Positions 52,947 to 62,961 are shown, numbered from the stretch's first letter. The stretch is 64,000 bases of DNA from an uncultured cyanobacterium (GCA_903858015.1 CAIOGZ010000010.1:1-64000); one strand, 5' to 3'. The notes: generated by a model from the letters alone, not told the origin. Numbers and translations: made by a program.

Positions 52947-54611
52947 ATGCCTTCCTCCCCCGTGGTCGTCGCCCTGGCACTTGCCGGTGCCCTCGCAGGG
53001 ATCCCACCTGGGGTCCAGCCCCCCCTGCTGATCAGCTTGCCAACCCCAGCGTCTGCGGCCACCGATGCGATCGGCTCAGGCCTCAGCACCGGTGCCCTCA
53101 ACCTCCAGCTCAATGCCGGCGCCATCGCCCCCGAGGTGGCGGTGCTGCTGGCCCTGTTGGCCTGCCTGCTGGTGGATCTGGCCGGTGAAAAGGCCGCCAG
53201 CCGTTGGGTACCCCCGCTTTGCTACGGCGGCCTGGGAGCCGCCCTGGTGCTGCTGGCCCTGCAGTGGAACGGCCCCCTGGAGCCGTCTTTCCTAGGCTCC
53301 TTCCTGGCCGACAACCTGGCGATCGCTTTTCGGGCCGTCGTGGCGGCCTCCACCTTGATCACGCTGCTGCTCAGCTGGCGCTACGTGGAGCGCAGCGGCA
53401 CGCCAGTCGGCGAATACGCGGCCATCTTGCTTGCCGCCACGCTCGGGGCGATGTTCCTGTGCGGTTCCACCGACCTGATCAGCATTTTTGTTTCGCTGGA
53501 AACGCTCTCGGTTTCCAGTTATCTGCTCTCGGGCTACATGAAGCGGGATGCCCGCAGTTCTGAGGCAGCCCTCAAGTATCTGCTGGTCGGTTCCGCGGCG
53601 GCGGCGGTGTTTCTTTACGGTGCCTCGCTGCTCTACGGCCTGAGTGGGGGTAGCACCAGCCTTGAGGGGATCGCCCTGGCCCTGCGCACGGCCGCCTCGC
53701 CGATCACGGCGCTCACCCTGGTGTTTGTGCTGGCCACCGTGGCCTTCAAGATTGCGGCGGTGCCGTTCCACCAGTGGACCCCCGATGTCTATGAGGGCTC
53801 CCCTACCCCGGTGGTGGCCTTCCTTTCGGTGGGCTCCAAGGCGGCGGGGTTTGCCCTGGCCCTGCGGTTGCTGGTGGGCTGTTTCGAGGTCTTTGATGCC
53901 CAATGGAAGTTCCTGTTCACCGTGCTGGCGGTGCTGAGCATGGTGCTGGGCAATGTGGTGGCCCTAGCCCAGACCTCGATGAAACGGATGCTGGCCTACA
54001 GCTCGATTGGCCAGGCTGGTTTTGTGATGATCGGCCTGGTCTGCGGCACCGAGGATGGCTTCGCCTCGATGGTGCTGTACATGGCGGCCTACCTGTTCAT
54101 GAATCTCGGCGCCTTCGCCTGCATCATTCTGTTCTCACTGCGCACCGGCAGCGACCGCATCGCCGACTATGCGGGCCTCTACCAGAAAGATCCCTTAATC
54201 ACCCTGGGCCTGAGCCTATGCTTGCTCTCGCTGGGCGGCATCCCTCCGATGCTCGGCTTCTTCGCCAAGATCTATCTGTTCTTCGCCGGCTGGGCCGACA
54301 AGCAATACCTGCTGGTGGTGGTCGGCTTAGTGACGTCAGTTGTCTCGATTTATTATTATATCTCCGTCATCAAGATGATGGTGGTCAAGGAGCCCCAAGA
54401 GGCTTCTGATGTGGTGAAAGCCTACCCCGAGATCAGCTGGAATCTGGCTGGCATGCAACCGCTGCGCGCCGCCCTGGTGGGCTGCGTGCTGGTGACGGCG
54501 GTGGGCGGCATCCTCTCCAGCCCCCTGTTTGACTGGGCCAGCGCCACCGTGGCTGGCACCCCGATCCTGCAGCAGGCGATTGCCGCAGCGGCTGTGCCGC
54601 CGCTGGGTTGA
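52947..54611 (+). CDS. ndhB: NAD(P)H-quinone oxidoreductase subunit 2
   Basis: 554 residues, a membrane antiporter-like subunit of the thylakoid NDH-1 complex used in respiration, cyclic electron flow and CO2 uptake. About 14 helices. Markers include [76 protein letters not shown] and [20 protein letters not shown]. Charged residues in the helices (Glu, Lys and His in [11 protein letters not shown]) fit the proton path. It is divergent from topA. The ABC ATPase gene starts around its stop. Confidence 0.96.
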   Translation: MPSSPVVVALALAGALAGIPPGVQPPLLISLPTPASAATDAIGSGLSTGALNLQLNAGAIAPEVAVLLALLACLLVDLAGEKAASRWVPPLCYGGLGAALVLLALQWNGPLEPSFLGSFLADNLAIAFRAVVAASTLITLLLSWRYVERSGTPVGEYAAILLAATLGAMFLCGSTDLISIFVSLETLSVSSYLLSGYMKRDARSSEAALKYLLVGSAAAAVFLYGASLLYGLSGGSTSLEGIALALRTAASPITALTLVFVLATVAFKIAAVPFHQWTPDVYEGSPTPVVAFLSVGSKAAGFALALRLLVGCFEVFDAQWKFLFTVLAVLSMVLGNVVALAQTSMKRMLAYSSIGQAGFVMIGLVCGTEDGFASMVLYMAAYLFMNLGAFACIILFSLRTGSDRIADYAGLYQKDPLITLGLSLCLLSLGGIPPMLGFFAKIYLFFAGWADKQYLLVVVGLVTSVVSIYYYISVIKMMVVKEPQEASDVVKAYPEISWNLAGMQPLRAALVGCVLVTAVGGILSSPLFDWASATVAGTPILQQAIAAAAVPPLG

Positions 54612-54658
54612 ACCATTCCAACCCCAGCTCGCGCCCAGCTCCCCAGCCCCCTTCAGCC

Positions 54659-55342
54659 GTGGCCCATCCCCCTGATCCGGTTGCCGAGCTGCTGCATGTC
54701 TCGAAGCTCTACGGCAGCGGCGACACCCTGGTGAAGGCCCTCGACGACCTCTGCCTCAGGCTCGAGCGAGGCGATTATGTGGCGGTGATGGGCAGCTCCG
54801 GCTCGGGCAAGAGCACGGCGATGAATATCCTGGGCTGCCTCGATCGGCCCAGCAGCGGCAGCTATCGGCTCAACGGCGTGCCGGTCGAAAGCCTCGACGA
54901 CGATGCCCTAGCGGATGTGCGCAATCGCCAGCTGGGCTTTGTGTTCCAGCAATTCCATCTGCTGCCCCAGCTCAGCGCCCTCGACAACGTGATGCTGCCG
55001 ATGATTTATGCCGGGGTGCCCGCCGAGCAGCGGCGCCAGCGGGCCCGCCTGGCCCTGGAGCGGGTGGGTCTGGGCCAGCGGATCGACAACAGGCCCAACC
55101 AGCTCTCGGGCGGCCAGCAGCAACGGGTGGCGGTGGCCCGGGCCCTGATCAACCAGCCAGCCCTGCTGCTCGCCGATGAACCCACCGGCGCCCTCGATTC
55201 CCAAACCACTAAGGAGGTGCTCGCCATCTTCGACGAGCTCAATGCCCAGGGGATCACGATCCTGCTGGTGACCCATGAACAGGAGGTGGGCGACCGGGCC
55301 AAACGGGTGGTGCAATTCCGCGATGGCCGCATCGCCAGCTAA
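54659..55342 (+). CDS. ABC transporter ATP-binding protein (MacB/DevA/LolD type)
   Basis: About 227 residues from GTG 54659. Walker A GSSGSGKSTAMNILG, Q loop FVFQQFHLLPQ, signature LSGGQQQRVAVARAL, Walker B LLADEPTGALD and switch VTHEQEVGDRAKRVV. The sequence FQQFHLLP and LMLPMIYAG-like text (NVMLPMIYAG) place it in the MacB/LolD group. No permease is adjacent, so its partner must be elsewhere. A TTG at 54608, within the ndhB stop region, could extend it by 17 residues; these look unconserved. Confidence 0.88.
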   Translation: MAHPPDPVAELLHVSKLYGSGDTLVKALDDLCLRLERGDYVAVMGSSGSGKSTAMNILGCLDRPSSGSYRLNGVPVESLDDDALADVRNRQLGFVFQQFHLLPQLSALDNVMLPMIYAGVPAEQRRQRARLALERVGLGQRIDNRPNQLSGGQQQRVAVARALINQPALLLADEPTGALDSQTTKEVLAIFDELNAQGITILLVTHEQEVGDRAKRVVQFRDGRIAS

Positions 55343-55393
55343 GCCAGGGCCGCCCGGCGCTGGTAGGGTTCGGCCAACGGACTAGCCCAGTCA

Positions 55394-56776
55394 ATGGCCT
55401 CAGGACTGCTGATCGAAGGTCTGCTGATCCTGGTCCTGATCGTTGCCAACGGTGTGTTTTCCGGTTCGGAAATTGCGGTCGTTTCAGCCCGCAAAGTGCG
55501 CCTGCAGCAGCTGGTGGAGCGCGGCGACCGCCGGGCCCGGGCAGCCCTGAAGCTGGCCAACGCCCCCAACGATTTCCTCTCGACCGTGCAGATCGGGATC
55601 ACCCTGATCGGCATCCTCAGCGGTGCCGTGGGGGGAGCCACCATCGCCCGCAGGCTGGAGCCGCTGCTGGCGGGCCTGCCCTGGATTGGCCGCTCCGCCG
55701 AGGGGGTCAGCGTGGTGCTGGTGGTGGGGGTGATCACCTATTTGTCGCTGGTGATCGGCGAACTGGTGCCGAAGCGAATCGCCCTCAACGACCCCGAGGC
55801 GATCGCCTGCGCCGTAGCTGGGCCGATGCGGGGTCTGGCCCGGATCAGTGCCCCCCTGGTGCAGCTGTTGGGCAAGTCCACCGAGGCGCTGCTCAGCCTG
55901 CTGGGGATCCGCGCCTCCGGCGAACCCGACCTCACCGAAGACGAGATCAAGGCCCTGATCCGCCAGGGGGCCGAAGCGGGGGTGTTTGAGGAGGCGGAGC
56001 ATGACATGGTGCAGCGGGTGTTCCGGCTGGGGGATCGCCCGATCCGCGCCTTCATGACCCCCCGCACCGAGATCACCTGGCTCGATGCCGAAGCCCCAGC
56101 CGAGCAGCAACTGGAGACGGTGATCGCCAGCAGCCATTCGCGGCTGCCGGTGGGCCGCGGCAGCCTCGACGCCTGTGAAGGGGTGCTGCGCACCAGCCAG
56201 TTTCTGGTGGCCGAGCGGCTGGGGTGGAGCGGCCGCGGCGAAACGGCGGACTTCTCCGCCGGAGCTCGGGTCAACGGCCTTGGCGTCCAGCTGCCGCCGC
56301 TGCTGCAACCGACCCTCTATGTGGCCGCCACGACGCGGGCGCTGGCGGTGATCGAGCAATTCCGCCAATCCGGCAGCCACATCGCCCTGGTCACCGATGA
56401 ATTTGGAGGCATTGAGGGCTTGGTCACCGTCACCGACCTGATGGAGGCGATCGTGGGCGACCTGCCCTCCGCCGAAGACAATGAAGACCCGGCCGTGGTC
56501 CAACGGGAGGATGGTTCCTGGCTGATCGATGGCTTCCTCGAGATTGAAGCCTTCAAGGAGCTGGTGGAGCGCTCGCGGCTGGCGGGCGAAGGCAGCGGCG
56601 ATTTCCACACCGTCGGCGGCTTTGCCATGCACCGGCTCGGCCATATCCCCCGCACGGGCGAACGGTTCGAAACCGATGGCTTGGGCTTCGAAATCGTTGA
56701 CATGGATGGCCATCGGGTCGACAAGTTGCTGGTCAGCCTGGTGGAACCCGATGCTTCGAGCGGCGATCCCAGCTGA
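55394..56776 (+). CDS. CNNM/hemolysin-family transmembrane protein with CBS and CorC domains
   Basis: 460 residues. The N-terminal CNNM domain has three or four helices (EGLLILVLIVANGVFSGSEI, VSVVLVVGVITYLSLVIGEL). LTEDEIKALIRQGAEAGVFE leads into two CBS motifs (RPIRAFMTPRTEITWLDAEA, VTDEFGGIEGLVTVTDLMEA) and a C-terminal CorC_HlyC domain (GDFHTVGGFAMHRLGHIPRT). Family members handle magnesium or cobalt efflux, or are uncharacterised; no lytic activity is implied. The first ATG is used. The gene is 51 bp after the ABC ATPase. Confidence 0.9.
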   Translation: MASGLLIEGLLILVLIVANGVFSGSEIAVVSARKVRLQQLVERGDRRARAALKLANAPNDFLSTVQIGITLIGILSGAVGGATIARRLEPLLAGLPWIGRSAEGVSVVLVVGVITYLSLVIGELVPKRIALNDPEAIACAVAGPMRGLARISAPLVQLLGKSTEALLSLLGIRASGEPDLTEDEIKALIRQGAEAGVFEEAEHDMVQRVFRLGDRPIRAFMTPRTEITWLDAEAPAEQQLETVIASSHSRLPVGRGSLDACEGVLRTSQFLVAERLGWSGRGETADFSAGARVNGLGVQLPPLLQPTLYVAATTRALAVIEQFRQSGSHIALVTDEFGGIEGLVTVTDLMEAIVGDLPSAEDNEDPAVVQREDGSWLIDGFLEIEAFKELVERSRLAGEGSGDFHTVGGFAMHRLGHIPRTGERFETDGLGFEIVDMDGHRVDKLLVSLVEPDASSGDPS

Positions 56777-56830
56777 TGGGTGCTAGCTGATTGGGCACCA
56801 GCTGATGGGCGCCAACTGATCGCCCCCACT
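56771..56830. repeat. Imperfect 14-15-bp repeat at the end of the CNNM gene
   Basis: AGCTGATGGGTGCT-like units at 56771, 56785, 56800 and 56814, overlapping the CNNM stop. The copies are degenerate. Confidence 0.6.
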
Positions 56831-56981
56831 GGTTGGCCGGCGAGAAGGCTTGCAGATATAAGCAAGCCATGGGGGGATAGATCGTCACTGGGAGCGAAAG
56901 AAATCGCTGGGATCACAGGATGTTTCCACCATTACACCCAGCAAGATCGACTGACTATAATTTGCCCTTGTCCAGCTGAAC

Positions 56982-57061
56982 AACCTAGAAGCCCAGAAAC
57001 CTAGACACTTAGAGCCCGAGATACTTAGAGTCCTAGATACTTAGAGCCCAAGAGACTTAGC
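56982..57061. repeat. A/G-rich 16-bp tandem repeat, about five units
   Basis: Units such as ATACTTAGAGCCCAAG at 57006, 57022 and 57038, with looser copies at 56982 and 56998 and a partial one at 57054. The 370-bp gap between the CNNM gene and ppk2 holds this array and the previous one and no gene that I can support. Confidence 0.8.
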
Positions 57062-57146
57062 TGCCACAAAGCAGAAACAATTAGCAAGAAGCCAGATACC
57101 AGGGATTACCAGTAGCTAGGGCTTAGACTTTGGAGCCTAGATGGCG

Positions 57147-58151
57147 CTAGGGATACTGATTTGGAACAAAAAACTGCTCGCCGATCGGTGGCCTTTCGAT
57201 CGGCTTGGCCTGCTTGCGGGGCGCCAGCTTGATGGCGGCAGGGGTCATGTCCCGGTAGGGAACTTTGCTCAGCAGGTGGTGCATGGTGTTGAGGCGAGCG
57301 CGGCGCTTGTCGTCGGCCTCGACGGTGAACCAGGGGGCCTCGGGGATATTGGTGTGGGAGAACATCGCATCTTTTGCCTGGGAGAATTCCTGCCAACGGT
57401 CGCGGGCCTCCAGGTCCATCGGCGAAAGCTTCCAACGCCGCATCGGGTCGTCGATGCGATCGAGGAAGCGGGCCTCCTGCTCCAGATCGCTCACCGAAAA
57501 CCAATACTTAAGCAGCAGGATGCCGCTATCCACCAGCATCCGCTCCAACTCAGGGCAGGCCCGCAGGAATTGCTCCACATCTTGCTTGCTGCAAAAACCC
57601 ATGACATTCTCTACACCAGCGCGGTTGTACCAGCTGCGATCAAAGATCACGATCTCGCCGGCGCAGGGGAAATGCTCCACGTAGCGCTGGAAATACCACT
57701 GGGTCTGTTGCTGGTTGGAGGGGGTGCCTAGGGCCACCACCCGACAGCCGCGCGGGTTGAGCGGTTCGGTGATGCGTTTGATCGTGCCGCCCTTGCCGGC
57801 TGCATCCCGGCCCTCAAACACCACCATCAAGCGGAAGCCGGTGGCCTTGATCCAATACTGCATCTTCACCAGTTCCAGCTGCAGCCGGGCCAGCTCGGAC
57901 TCGTAAAAGCGGCGGTCCAGCTTCTCGCCCGGGGCACCTGGGATCGGGGCCAAAAGATTGCCACCAGCGGCCGAATGGGCTGCGGGTTGATCGGGCCGCT
58001 GGTCGGGCCGCTGATGATCCCCCTGTTGTTCGGACGCAGCCTCCCCGGCCGGCCAAGCAGCGGAGGGATGCTCGTTGGCCCCGCTGCTCCAGGGCGGTTG
58101 GTTGCTCGGGCTGCCGGACTGCCGTTGTTTGCCCTCGTGCTTCTTAGCCAT
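57147..58151 (-). CDS. ppk2: Polyphosphate kinase 2 family protein
   Basis: 334 residues. The PPK2 core starts near residue 85: LARLQLELVKMQYWIKATG, Walker-A FEGRDAAGKGGTIKRITEPL, FDRSWYNRAGVENVMGFC, and the lid KYWFSVSDLEQEARFLDR. It transfers phosphate between polyphosphate and nucleotides; this subtype usually prefers GDP/ADP phosphorylation. About 80 N-terminal residues are Gln/Pro/Ser-rich. It overlaps the M23 peptidase gene by 8 bp, so they probably form an operon. Confidence 0.92.
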   Translation of the reverse strand: MAKKHEGKQRQSGSPSNQPPWSSGANEHPSAAWPAGEAASEQQGDHQRPDQRPDQPAAHSAAGGNLLAPIPGAPGEKLDRRFYESELARLQLELVKMQYWIKATGFRLMVVFEGRDAAGKGGTIKRITEPLNPRGCRVVALGTPSNQQQTQWYFQRYVEHFPCAGEIVIFDRSWYNRAGVENVMGFCSKQDVEQFLRACPELERMLVDSGILLLKYWFSVSDLEQEARFLDRIDDPMRRWKLSPMDLEARDRWQEFSQAKDAMFSHTNIPEAPWFTVEADDKRRARLNTMHHLLSKVPYRDMTPAAIKLAPRKQAKPIERPPIGEQFFVPNQYP

Positions 58152-59673
58152 CCTGGTTGGGCCGCTGGGAGGGGGCCCGCCCCGGTATTGGCGTGGCCGG
58201 GAGATTGCGGGGCAGGGGCGCTGGCCCCGGCAGGGCGGCGGCGGCCGGAAGCCGCTGGGGCAGGCGATCGCTGCTGCCAGCGGGTGAAGCCAGCCCACTG
58301 CCGCCAGCTTCGCCCACTGTCGCCAGCGGCGAGCGCGGCCGCTCCAGGCTCTGGATCAACTGGCCCATCAGCAGCGCAACGGCGTCGGTGGGAGCACCGC
58401 TGGCGCTGGCGAGCAGGCCGGCCAGGCCGGGCAACGCTCCTGCAGCAACCTGGACGCCGCCGCCGGGATCGAGCTCACCGGGATCCACCGCCACCCAGCC
58501 ACCCTCCTGGGGCATGCGCAGCTCAAAGTGCAAGTGGGGCCCGGTGCTGCGGCCGGTGCTGCCAACCCGGCCGATCACCTCACCCTGGCGGATGCGCTCG
58601 CCCTCCTTGACGTAAAGCTCCGAGAGGTGGCCGTAGAGGGTGCGGCGGCGGGGGTTGTCGTGTTCGAGTTCGATCGCCAGGCCGTAGCCACCGGCATCGC
58701 CGCTGCTCACCACCCGGCCGGAGAGGGCCGCCACCACGGGGGTGCCCTCGGGGGCGGCAAGGTCGCGGCCGCTGTGCATCATCCAGGTGCCGAGCATCGG
58801 ATGGAGCCGCCAACCGAAGCCACTGCTGATCTCGGCGCCGCCGATCAGCGGAAAAATGGGCCGGGCATTGCCATTGCCGCGGATCGAGGCCGGACGGGGC
58901 GTGCGCTGGAACACATCGGTGAGCCGGAAACTGCCCCCCGCCCCGGACAGCAAGGCCGTGACCGGCACCGAAATCGGCGGCAGCGGTGCCGCATCGATGC
59001 CATAGCGCTCGCCGCCAGCACTGCCACTGAAGCCATAGGCAACGCCGCCGCCACCGCCATCAGCTCGGGCGCGGAACTGCACCCCGCCATCGCTGGCGCC
59101 GCATTCGCGGGCTGAGAAGGCGCCGTTGCTGCAGCCCTGGCGGAGCAGGTCGGGATTGGCGATCAGGCCGGCATGGACCCGCACCTCCCGGCGGCTGACC
59201 ACCCCATCGCGCATCAAATCCTCGAGGGAGGCATCGAAGCGTTTGCTGGGCAGGCTCTGGCGCTGGGCCCGATCCGGTTGCAGCGGCGCCGGAACGGACT
59301 GCGTGGCTGCGCTGTTGGGCAGCAGGCGAGGAGAGGCCGCAGGCATGGGCAGCCCTGGGGCGGTGACTGCTGTAGGCGCGGCCGGGGCCAGGGGCCCCGG
59401 CACCAACGGCGGCGGAACCGCTGGCGGCCGATCCGCCGAGGGCGCAGCCACCGAACCCGGAGCCGCTGCCTGCCCCACCGGCGCCGGCGCTACCCCAGCG
59501 GCGGCAGGGAGTGGCGCTGGCACCCCGGCCGCAGACGGCCCGCCGGACGCCTGGCCAGCCGCCCCGGCCCCCCCATCCGGGGCCGTCTGGGCCATCACCA
59601 GCGGCACAGCCGCCAGGGGAAACGCCACCAGGGCGCTCAAGCCCAGGAGGCTCTGCAAGCGCTGGAAAGCCAT
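58144..59673 (-). CDS. M23-family peptidoglycan metallopeptidase
   Basis: 509 residues. Signal peptide: SLLGLSALVAFPLAAVPLVM, cleaved near AQTA. A 130-residue Ala/Pro linker follows. The C-terminal LytM domain contains SSGFGWRLHPMLGTWMMHSG (first zinc His), LYGHLSELYVKEGERIRQGE and TGPHLHFELRMPQEGGW (HxH ligands). It probably cuts peptidoglycan cross-bridges in the periplasm, or, if one site residue is missing, acts as a regulator. The linker may span the peptidoglycan layer. The start ATG at 59673 precedes the signal peptide directly. Confidence 0.87.
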   Translation of the reverse strand: MAFQRLQSLLGLSALVAFPLAAVPLVMAQTAPDGGAGAAGQASGGPSAAGVPAPLPAAAGVAPAPVGQAAAPGSVAAPSADRPPAVPPPLVPGPLAPAAPTAVTAPGLPMPAASPRLLPNSAATQSVPAPLQPDRAQRQSLPSKRFDASLEDLMRDGVVSRREVRVHAGLIANPDLLRQGCSNGAFSARECGASDGGVQFRARADGGGGGVAYGFSGSAGGERYGIDAAPLPPISVPVTALLSGAGGSFRLTDVFQRTPRPASIRGNGNARPIFPLIGGAEISSGFGWRLHPMLGTWMMHSGRDLAAPEGTPVVAALSGRVVSSGDAGGYGLAIELEHDNPRRRTLYGHLSELYVKEGERIRQGEVIGRVGSTGRSTGPHLHFELRMPQEGGWVAVDPGELDPGGGVQVAAGALPGLAGLLASASGAPTDAVALLMGQLIQSLERPRSPLATVGEAGGSGLASPAGSSDRLPQRLPAAAALPGPAPLPRNLPATPIPGRAPSQRPNQDG

Positions 59674-59776
59674 CGAATCAAACCGCAGCGGCACAACGGC
59701 CCAGCAAAACCCTGGCCATTTTGATGCATCAGCGCAATCCTGGCGGGCCGGATCACCGCCGCAGGTGTCGCTCGCT

Positions 59777-60565
59777 TCAAAAGCGGCGCAGGGTGCGCAG
59801 GCGGCCATCGGCATGGCCCAGCCGCAGGCCACCATCGCCGGCCAGGCCCAGGGGCCACCAGGCCTCACCCTCCAACGCCAGGGGGGAAGCCGGCAGCAGC
59901 AGCAGCTGCTCAGCCTGGATCCGCACCGCCTCCGGCTGGCTGGCCAGGAGCATCGCCTGATCGAGGGCCAGCAACACCCTCGCCGCCAACAAGGCCTGCT
60001 GGCTGGATCGGGCCCGCGGCAGCCCCCGCAGGTTGCCGCCGCCCGGGGGCACCGGGTTGCGGCCGTTAAGACCAATGCCGATCCGGGCCCAGCGCACAAC
60101 TTTGGCCCGCAGCCGCAGGCCCGGCAGTAACCCCGCCAACTTGCGGGGTCCGGCGGCGGTGATCAGCATCAGGTCATTGGGCCACTTCAGCCGCAGCGGC
60201 ACTCCCAGCCGTGCCAATTCGGCCGCCAAAGCCACCAGCACCGCCAGGCCCGGCGCGGCTGCCCGGGTTGGATCGGCAGGCCAGGGCAGGGCGGCACTGA
60301 GCCAGATGCCGCCCGGCGGCGAAAGCCAGCTGCGCCCCTGCTGGCCATGGCCGAAGCGCTGGCGGCGGGCGATCACCGCCCGCGGCCAGCGCAGGGCCGC
60401 CGCGCCAGGCGGGCAGGCAGCGGCCGGGGGACACTGCCGCAACCAGCGCTCCAGCTCCAGCTCCGTACTGGCGCACACCGGCAAGCCCCGCAGCTGCCAG
60501 GCCAGGGGCTCCAGGCCGGCGCGCTGGGCCAGGGCGCGGTGGGCAGCAAGGATCGGGCCGACCAC
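59777..60565 (-). CDS. birA: Biotin--[acetyl-CoA-carboxylase] ligase
   Basis: 262 residues from a GTG. It biotinylates the carboxylase carrier protein. Visible: SALPWPADPTR-like text in LSAALPWPADPTRAAAPGL, the biotin/ATP loop ARRQRFGHGQQGRSWLSPPG (a GxGxxGR variant), LRLKWPNDLMLITAAGPRKL and ARIGIGLNGRNP. There is no N-terminal repressor HTH, so it is the monofunctional type. The start is uncertain because the GTG lies 8 bp past the aminotransferase stop; the two genes are contiguous. The sequence is divergent in the N-terminal 80 residues. Confidence 0.82.
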   Translation of the reverse strand: MVGPILAAHRALAQRAGLEPLAWQLRGLPVCASTELELERWLRQCPPAAACPPGAAALRWPRAVIARRQRFGHGQQGRSWLSPPGGIWLSAALPWPADPTRAAAPGLAVLVALAAELARLGVPLRLKWPNDLMLITAAGPRKLAGLLPGLRLRAKVVRWARIGIGLNGRNPVPPGGGNLRGLPRARSSQQALLAARVLLALDQAMLLASQPEAVRIQAEQLLLLPASPLALEGEAWWPLGLAGDGGLRLGHADGRLRTLRRF

Positions 60566-60573
60566 AGCGCCGC

Positions 60574-61785
60574 TCAGAGTTGCTGCAGCCAGGCGCCCAT
60601 GCGGGCAGCCGCGGCCTCGAGTTGGTCGCTGGGATGCACCAGGGCCAGGCGCTGCCAACCCTCCCCACCGGGGCCAAAACCATTGCCGGGGGTGAGGCAG
60701 ACGCCCGTGCCCTCGAGCAGCGCCGCGCAGAAGGCCTCCGAATCCAGGCCCCCAGCCCGGGCCGCCGCCGGGAGCGGCAACCAGTGGTATAGGGCCATCG
60801 AGGCGTGGGGCACCTCCCAGCCCTGGGCGCCAAGGGCCGCGGCCATCCGATCCCGCCGCTCGCGGTAGACCTGCCGCAACTGCTCGGGCCAGTGCGGCGC
60901 CTGCTCCAGGGCGGCAATCGCACCGGCCTGCAGGGCTAGGGATTGGTTGAAATCGACGATCGCCTTGAGCTGGCCCAGGGCCGTGATCAACCAAGGGGCA
61001 CCGATGGCGAAGGCGAGCCGGTAGCCCCCCAGGCACCAGCCCTTCGAGAAGGAGAAGAATTCGATCCCGCAGCGGCGCCAGTCGGGATGGCGCAACAGGG
61101 CCGGCGCCTCACCATCGAGGGCAAGATCGACGTAGGGGTTGTCATGGGCCAGCACGATGTCGTGGTCGATCGCCCGGGCCACCGCCGCATCGATCCAGGC
61201 CTGGTCGCCGGTGGTGGCGGTGGGGTTGTGGGGAAAGCCCAGCACCATCAACCGCAGGGCATCCCAGCTGGCCGATGGCAGCAGCTCAAAAGCTGGTCGC
61301 CAGCCCTGCTGGGGATCGAGGGGCAGCAGCACCGTTTCGGCGGAGGCGAGCTGCAGGCCGCCCCGATGGGAGGGATAGCAGGGATCCAAGAGCAGGGCCG
61401 GCTCGCCCGGATTGAGCACCGCCAGGGGCAGGTGGGCCGTGCCCTCCTGGGAGCCCACCAGCAACAGCACCTCCCGCTGCGGATCGACGGCCACCCCGAA
61501 CCGCCGCCCAGCCCAGGCGGCCACCGCCTCGCGGAAGGGCAGGGTGGCGGCCTGGAGGCAGTAGGCCGAACTCTGGGGCTGGTCCAGGGCCGCCGCGATC
61601 GCCTCGATGGCTTGGGGCGGCGGCGGCAGATCGGTGGAGCCGAGCGAGAGATCGAGCAGCGGCGGCAGGCCGGCGGCCGGCTCAGCCTGGCGACGGCGGT
61701 AGGCCAGCTTGCGCTGGTCGTTGCGGGCGAAGACGCCGCTGCCTAACTGGGCAACCCGCTGGGAGAGCCGCTCAGAGATGGGCAT
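60574..61785 (-). CDS. PLP-dependent class I/II aminotransferase
   Basis: 403 residues of fold type I. DLSLGSTDLPPPPQAIEA near the N-terminus, LLLVGSQEGTAHLPLAVLNP, DPCYPSHRGG, LGFPHNPTA and the PLP lysine in EFFSFSKGWCLGGYRLAF near 245. It resembles the succinyldiaminopimelate or LL-diaminopimelate aminotransferase branch, so a role in lysine/peptidoglycan synthesis is possible. Neighbouring thioredoxin and birA genes do not settle the substrate. It overlaps the thioredoxin gene by 14 bp. Confidence 0.85.
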   Translation of the reverse strand: MPISERLSQRVAQLGSGVFARNDQRKLAYRRRQAEPAAGLPPLLDLSLGSTDLPPPPQAIEAIAAALDQPQSSAYCLQAATLPFREAVAAWAGRRFGVAVDPQREVLLLVGSQEGTAHLPLAVLNPGEPALLLDPCYPSHRGGLQLASAETVLLPLDPQQGWRPAFELLPSASWDALRLMVLGFPHNPTATTGDQAWIDAAVARAIDHDIVLAHDNPYVDLALDGEAPALLRHPDWRRCGIEFFSFSKGWCLGGYRLAFAIGAPWLITALGQLKAIVDFNQSLALQAGAIAALEQAPHWPEQLRQVYRERRDRMAAALGAQGWEVPHASMALYHWLPLPAAARAGGLDSEAFCAALLEGTGVCLTPGNGFGPGGEGWQRLALVHPSDQLEAAAARMGAWLQQL

Positions 61786-62098
61786 CCAAAAAAGCGCTGA
61801 GTTGGGTGTTGGTCAGCACCCCCTCGTGGCGGCTGAGCTCGGTGCCGTCCTTGAACAGCACCAGGGTGGGCAGCCCCTTCACCCCCAACGACTCGACCAG
61901 CTGGGGATTGGCATCGCAATCGGCCTTGCCAACCCGGAGCCGGTCGCCGTAGGTAGCGGCTGCCCAACTGATCACCGGGGCGATCAGCCGACAGGGGCCG
62001 CACCAGGCGGCCCAGACATCGAGCAGCAGGAAACCGGGTTGGCCCAGCACCTCCTGGCTGTAGTTGGCATCGCTGATCTGCAGAACGGCTTCAGACAC
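61772..62098 (-). CDS. Thioredoxin
   Basis: 108 residues, the size of a classical thioredoxin. The active site is WAAWCGPCRLIAPVISWA near residue 31, and the cis-Pro loop is VKGLPTLVLFKDG near 74. It reduces protein disulphides in the cytosol. The last residues overlap the aminotransferase start by 14 bp. A paralogue of the main TrxA (m-type) is likely, since some residues differ (an Ile-Ser-Trp after the site). Confidence 0.9.
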   Translation of the reverse strand: MSEAVLQISDANYSQEVLGQPGFLLLDVWAAWCGPCRLIAPVISWAAATYGDRLRVGKADCDANPQLVESLGVKGLPTLVLFKDGTELSRHEGVLTNTQLSAFLDAHL

Positions 62099-62187
62099 GG
62101 GGCAAGCAAGGGCTGGAGGACTGGAGGGCTGGCGAACAGCTCGATGCAGGGCTGGATCGAGGCTGGGTTAGATCCGGGGCGGGGGAA

Positions 62188-62961
62188 TCAGAGCTTGTCG
62201 ATCGAGCGCTTCAGCTCTTCGAGCTCCGCATTCACCTCGGCCACCTTCACCGGCTCCAACTGGGGCAAGGGGCCGTTCGGGGCCGGCAACTGGATCGGGG
62301 TGGCGCCACCGGACATGCGGGTCTTGAGGGCCTCGAGTTCGTCATCGACATCGCTGCCTTGCAGGGAGGCGAACTGGCTTTCGAGGTCGGCGCCGGCCAG
62401 TTCGGCGGCGGCCTGGCTGCGGGCCTCCAGGCCCAGCACCTTCTCCTCCATCTGCTCGAAGGCGGCCATCGAGCTGTTGGTGCTCAGGTTGCCAACGGCA
62501 CTCTGCAGCTGCTCCTGGGCCTCGGCCGCCTGGGCCCGGGCCTTGAGCATGTCCTTCTTGGTTTTGGCCTCGGCGATCTTGCCCTCAAGGGCGGTGAGAC
62601 TCTTTTTAAGGGTCTCCACCTGGCCCGCCTGGGAGTTGACCTGGTTGGTCAAGGCGGTGGCGGTGTCCTGATAGGTCTTGCGGCGCGAGAGCGATTCGCG
62701 GGCCAGCTCCTCCTCGCCTTTCTTGAGGGCCAGCTCGGCTCGCTCGTACCAGGTTTTGGCCTGGGTATCGGCCTGTTCAGCCTGGTTCTGCAACCGCTTC
62801 TGGCTGGCGATGGCGGTGGCCACCGCCTGGCGCAGCTTGACCAGATCGGTCTGCATGTCGGTGACCGACTGGTCGAGGATCTTGGCCGGATCCTCCGCCT
62901 TGCTGACCAGGTCGTTGAGATTGGCGCGCAGCAGGCGGCTGAGCCGATCGAAGAAGCCCAT
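62188..62961 (-). CDS. vipp1: PspA/IM30-family membrane-remodelling protein
   Basis: 257 residues. The amphipathic N-terminal helix is MGFFDRLSRLLRANLNDLVS, then KAEDPAKILDQSVTDMQTDL. Residues 30-200 form the long coiled coil (ELALKKGEEELARESLSRRK). A short C-terminal extension (EVNAELEELKRSIDKL) goes past the PspA core and fits Vipp1, the ESCRT-III-like protein needed for thylakoid membrane maintenance. It has 89 bp before the thioredoxin gene and is divergent from the DUF721 gene. Confidence 0.93.
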   Translation of the reverse strand: MGFFDRLSRLLRANLNDLVSKAEDPAKILDQSVTDMQTDLVKLRQAVATAIASQKRLQNQAEQADTQAKTWYERAELALKKGEEELARESLSRRKTYQDTATALTNQVNSQAGQVETLKKSLTALEGKIAEAKTKKDMLKARAQAAEAQEQLQSAVGNLSTNSSMAAFEQMEEKVLGLEARSQAAAELAGADLESQFASLQGSDVDDELEALKTRMSGGATPIQLPAPNGPLPQLEPVKVAEVNAELEELKRSIDKL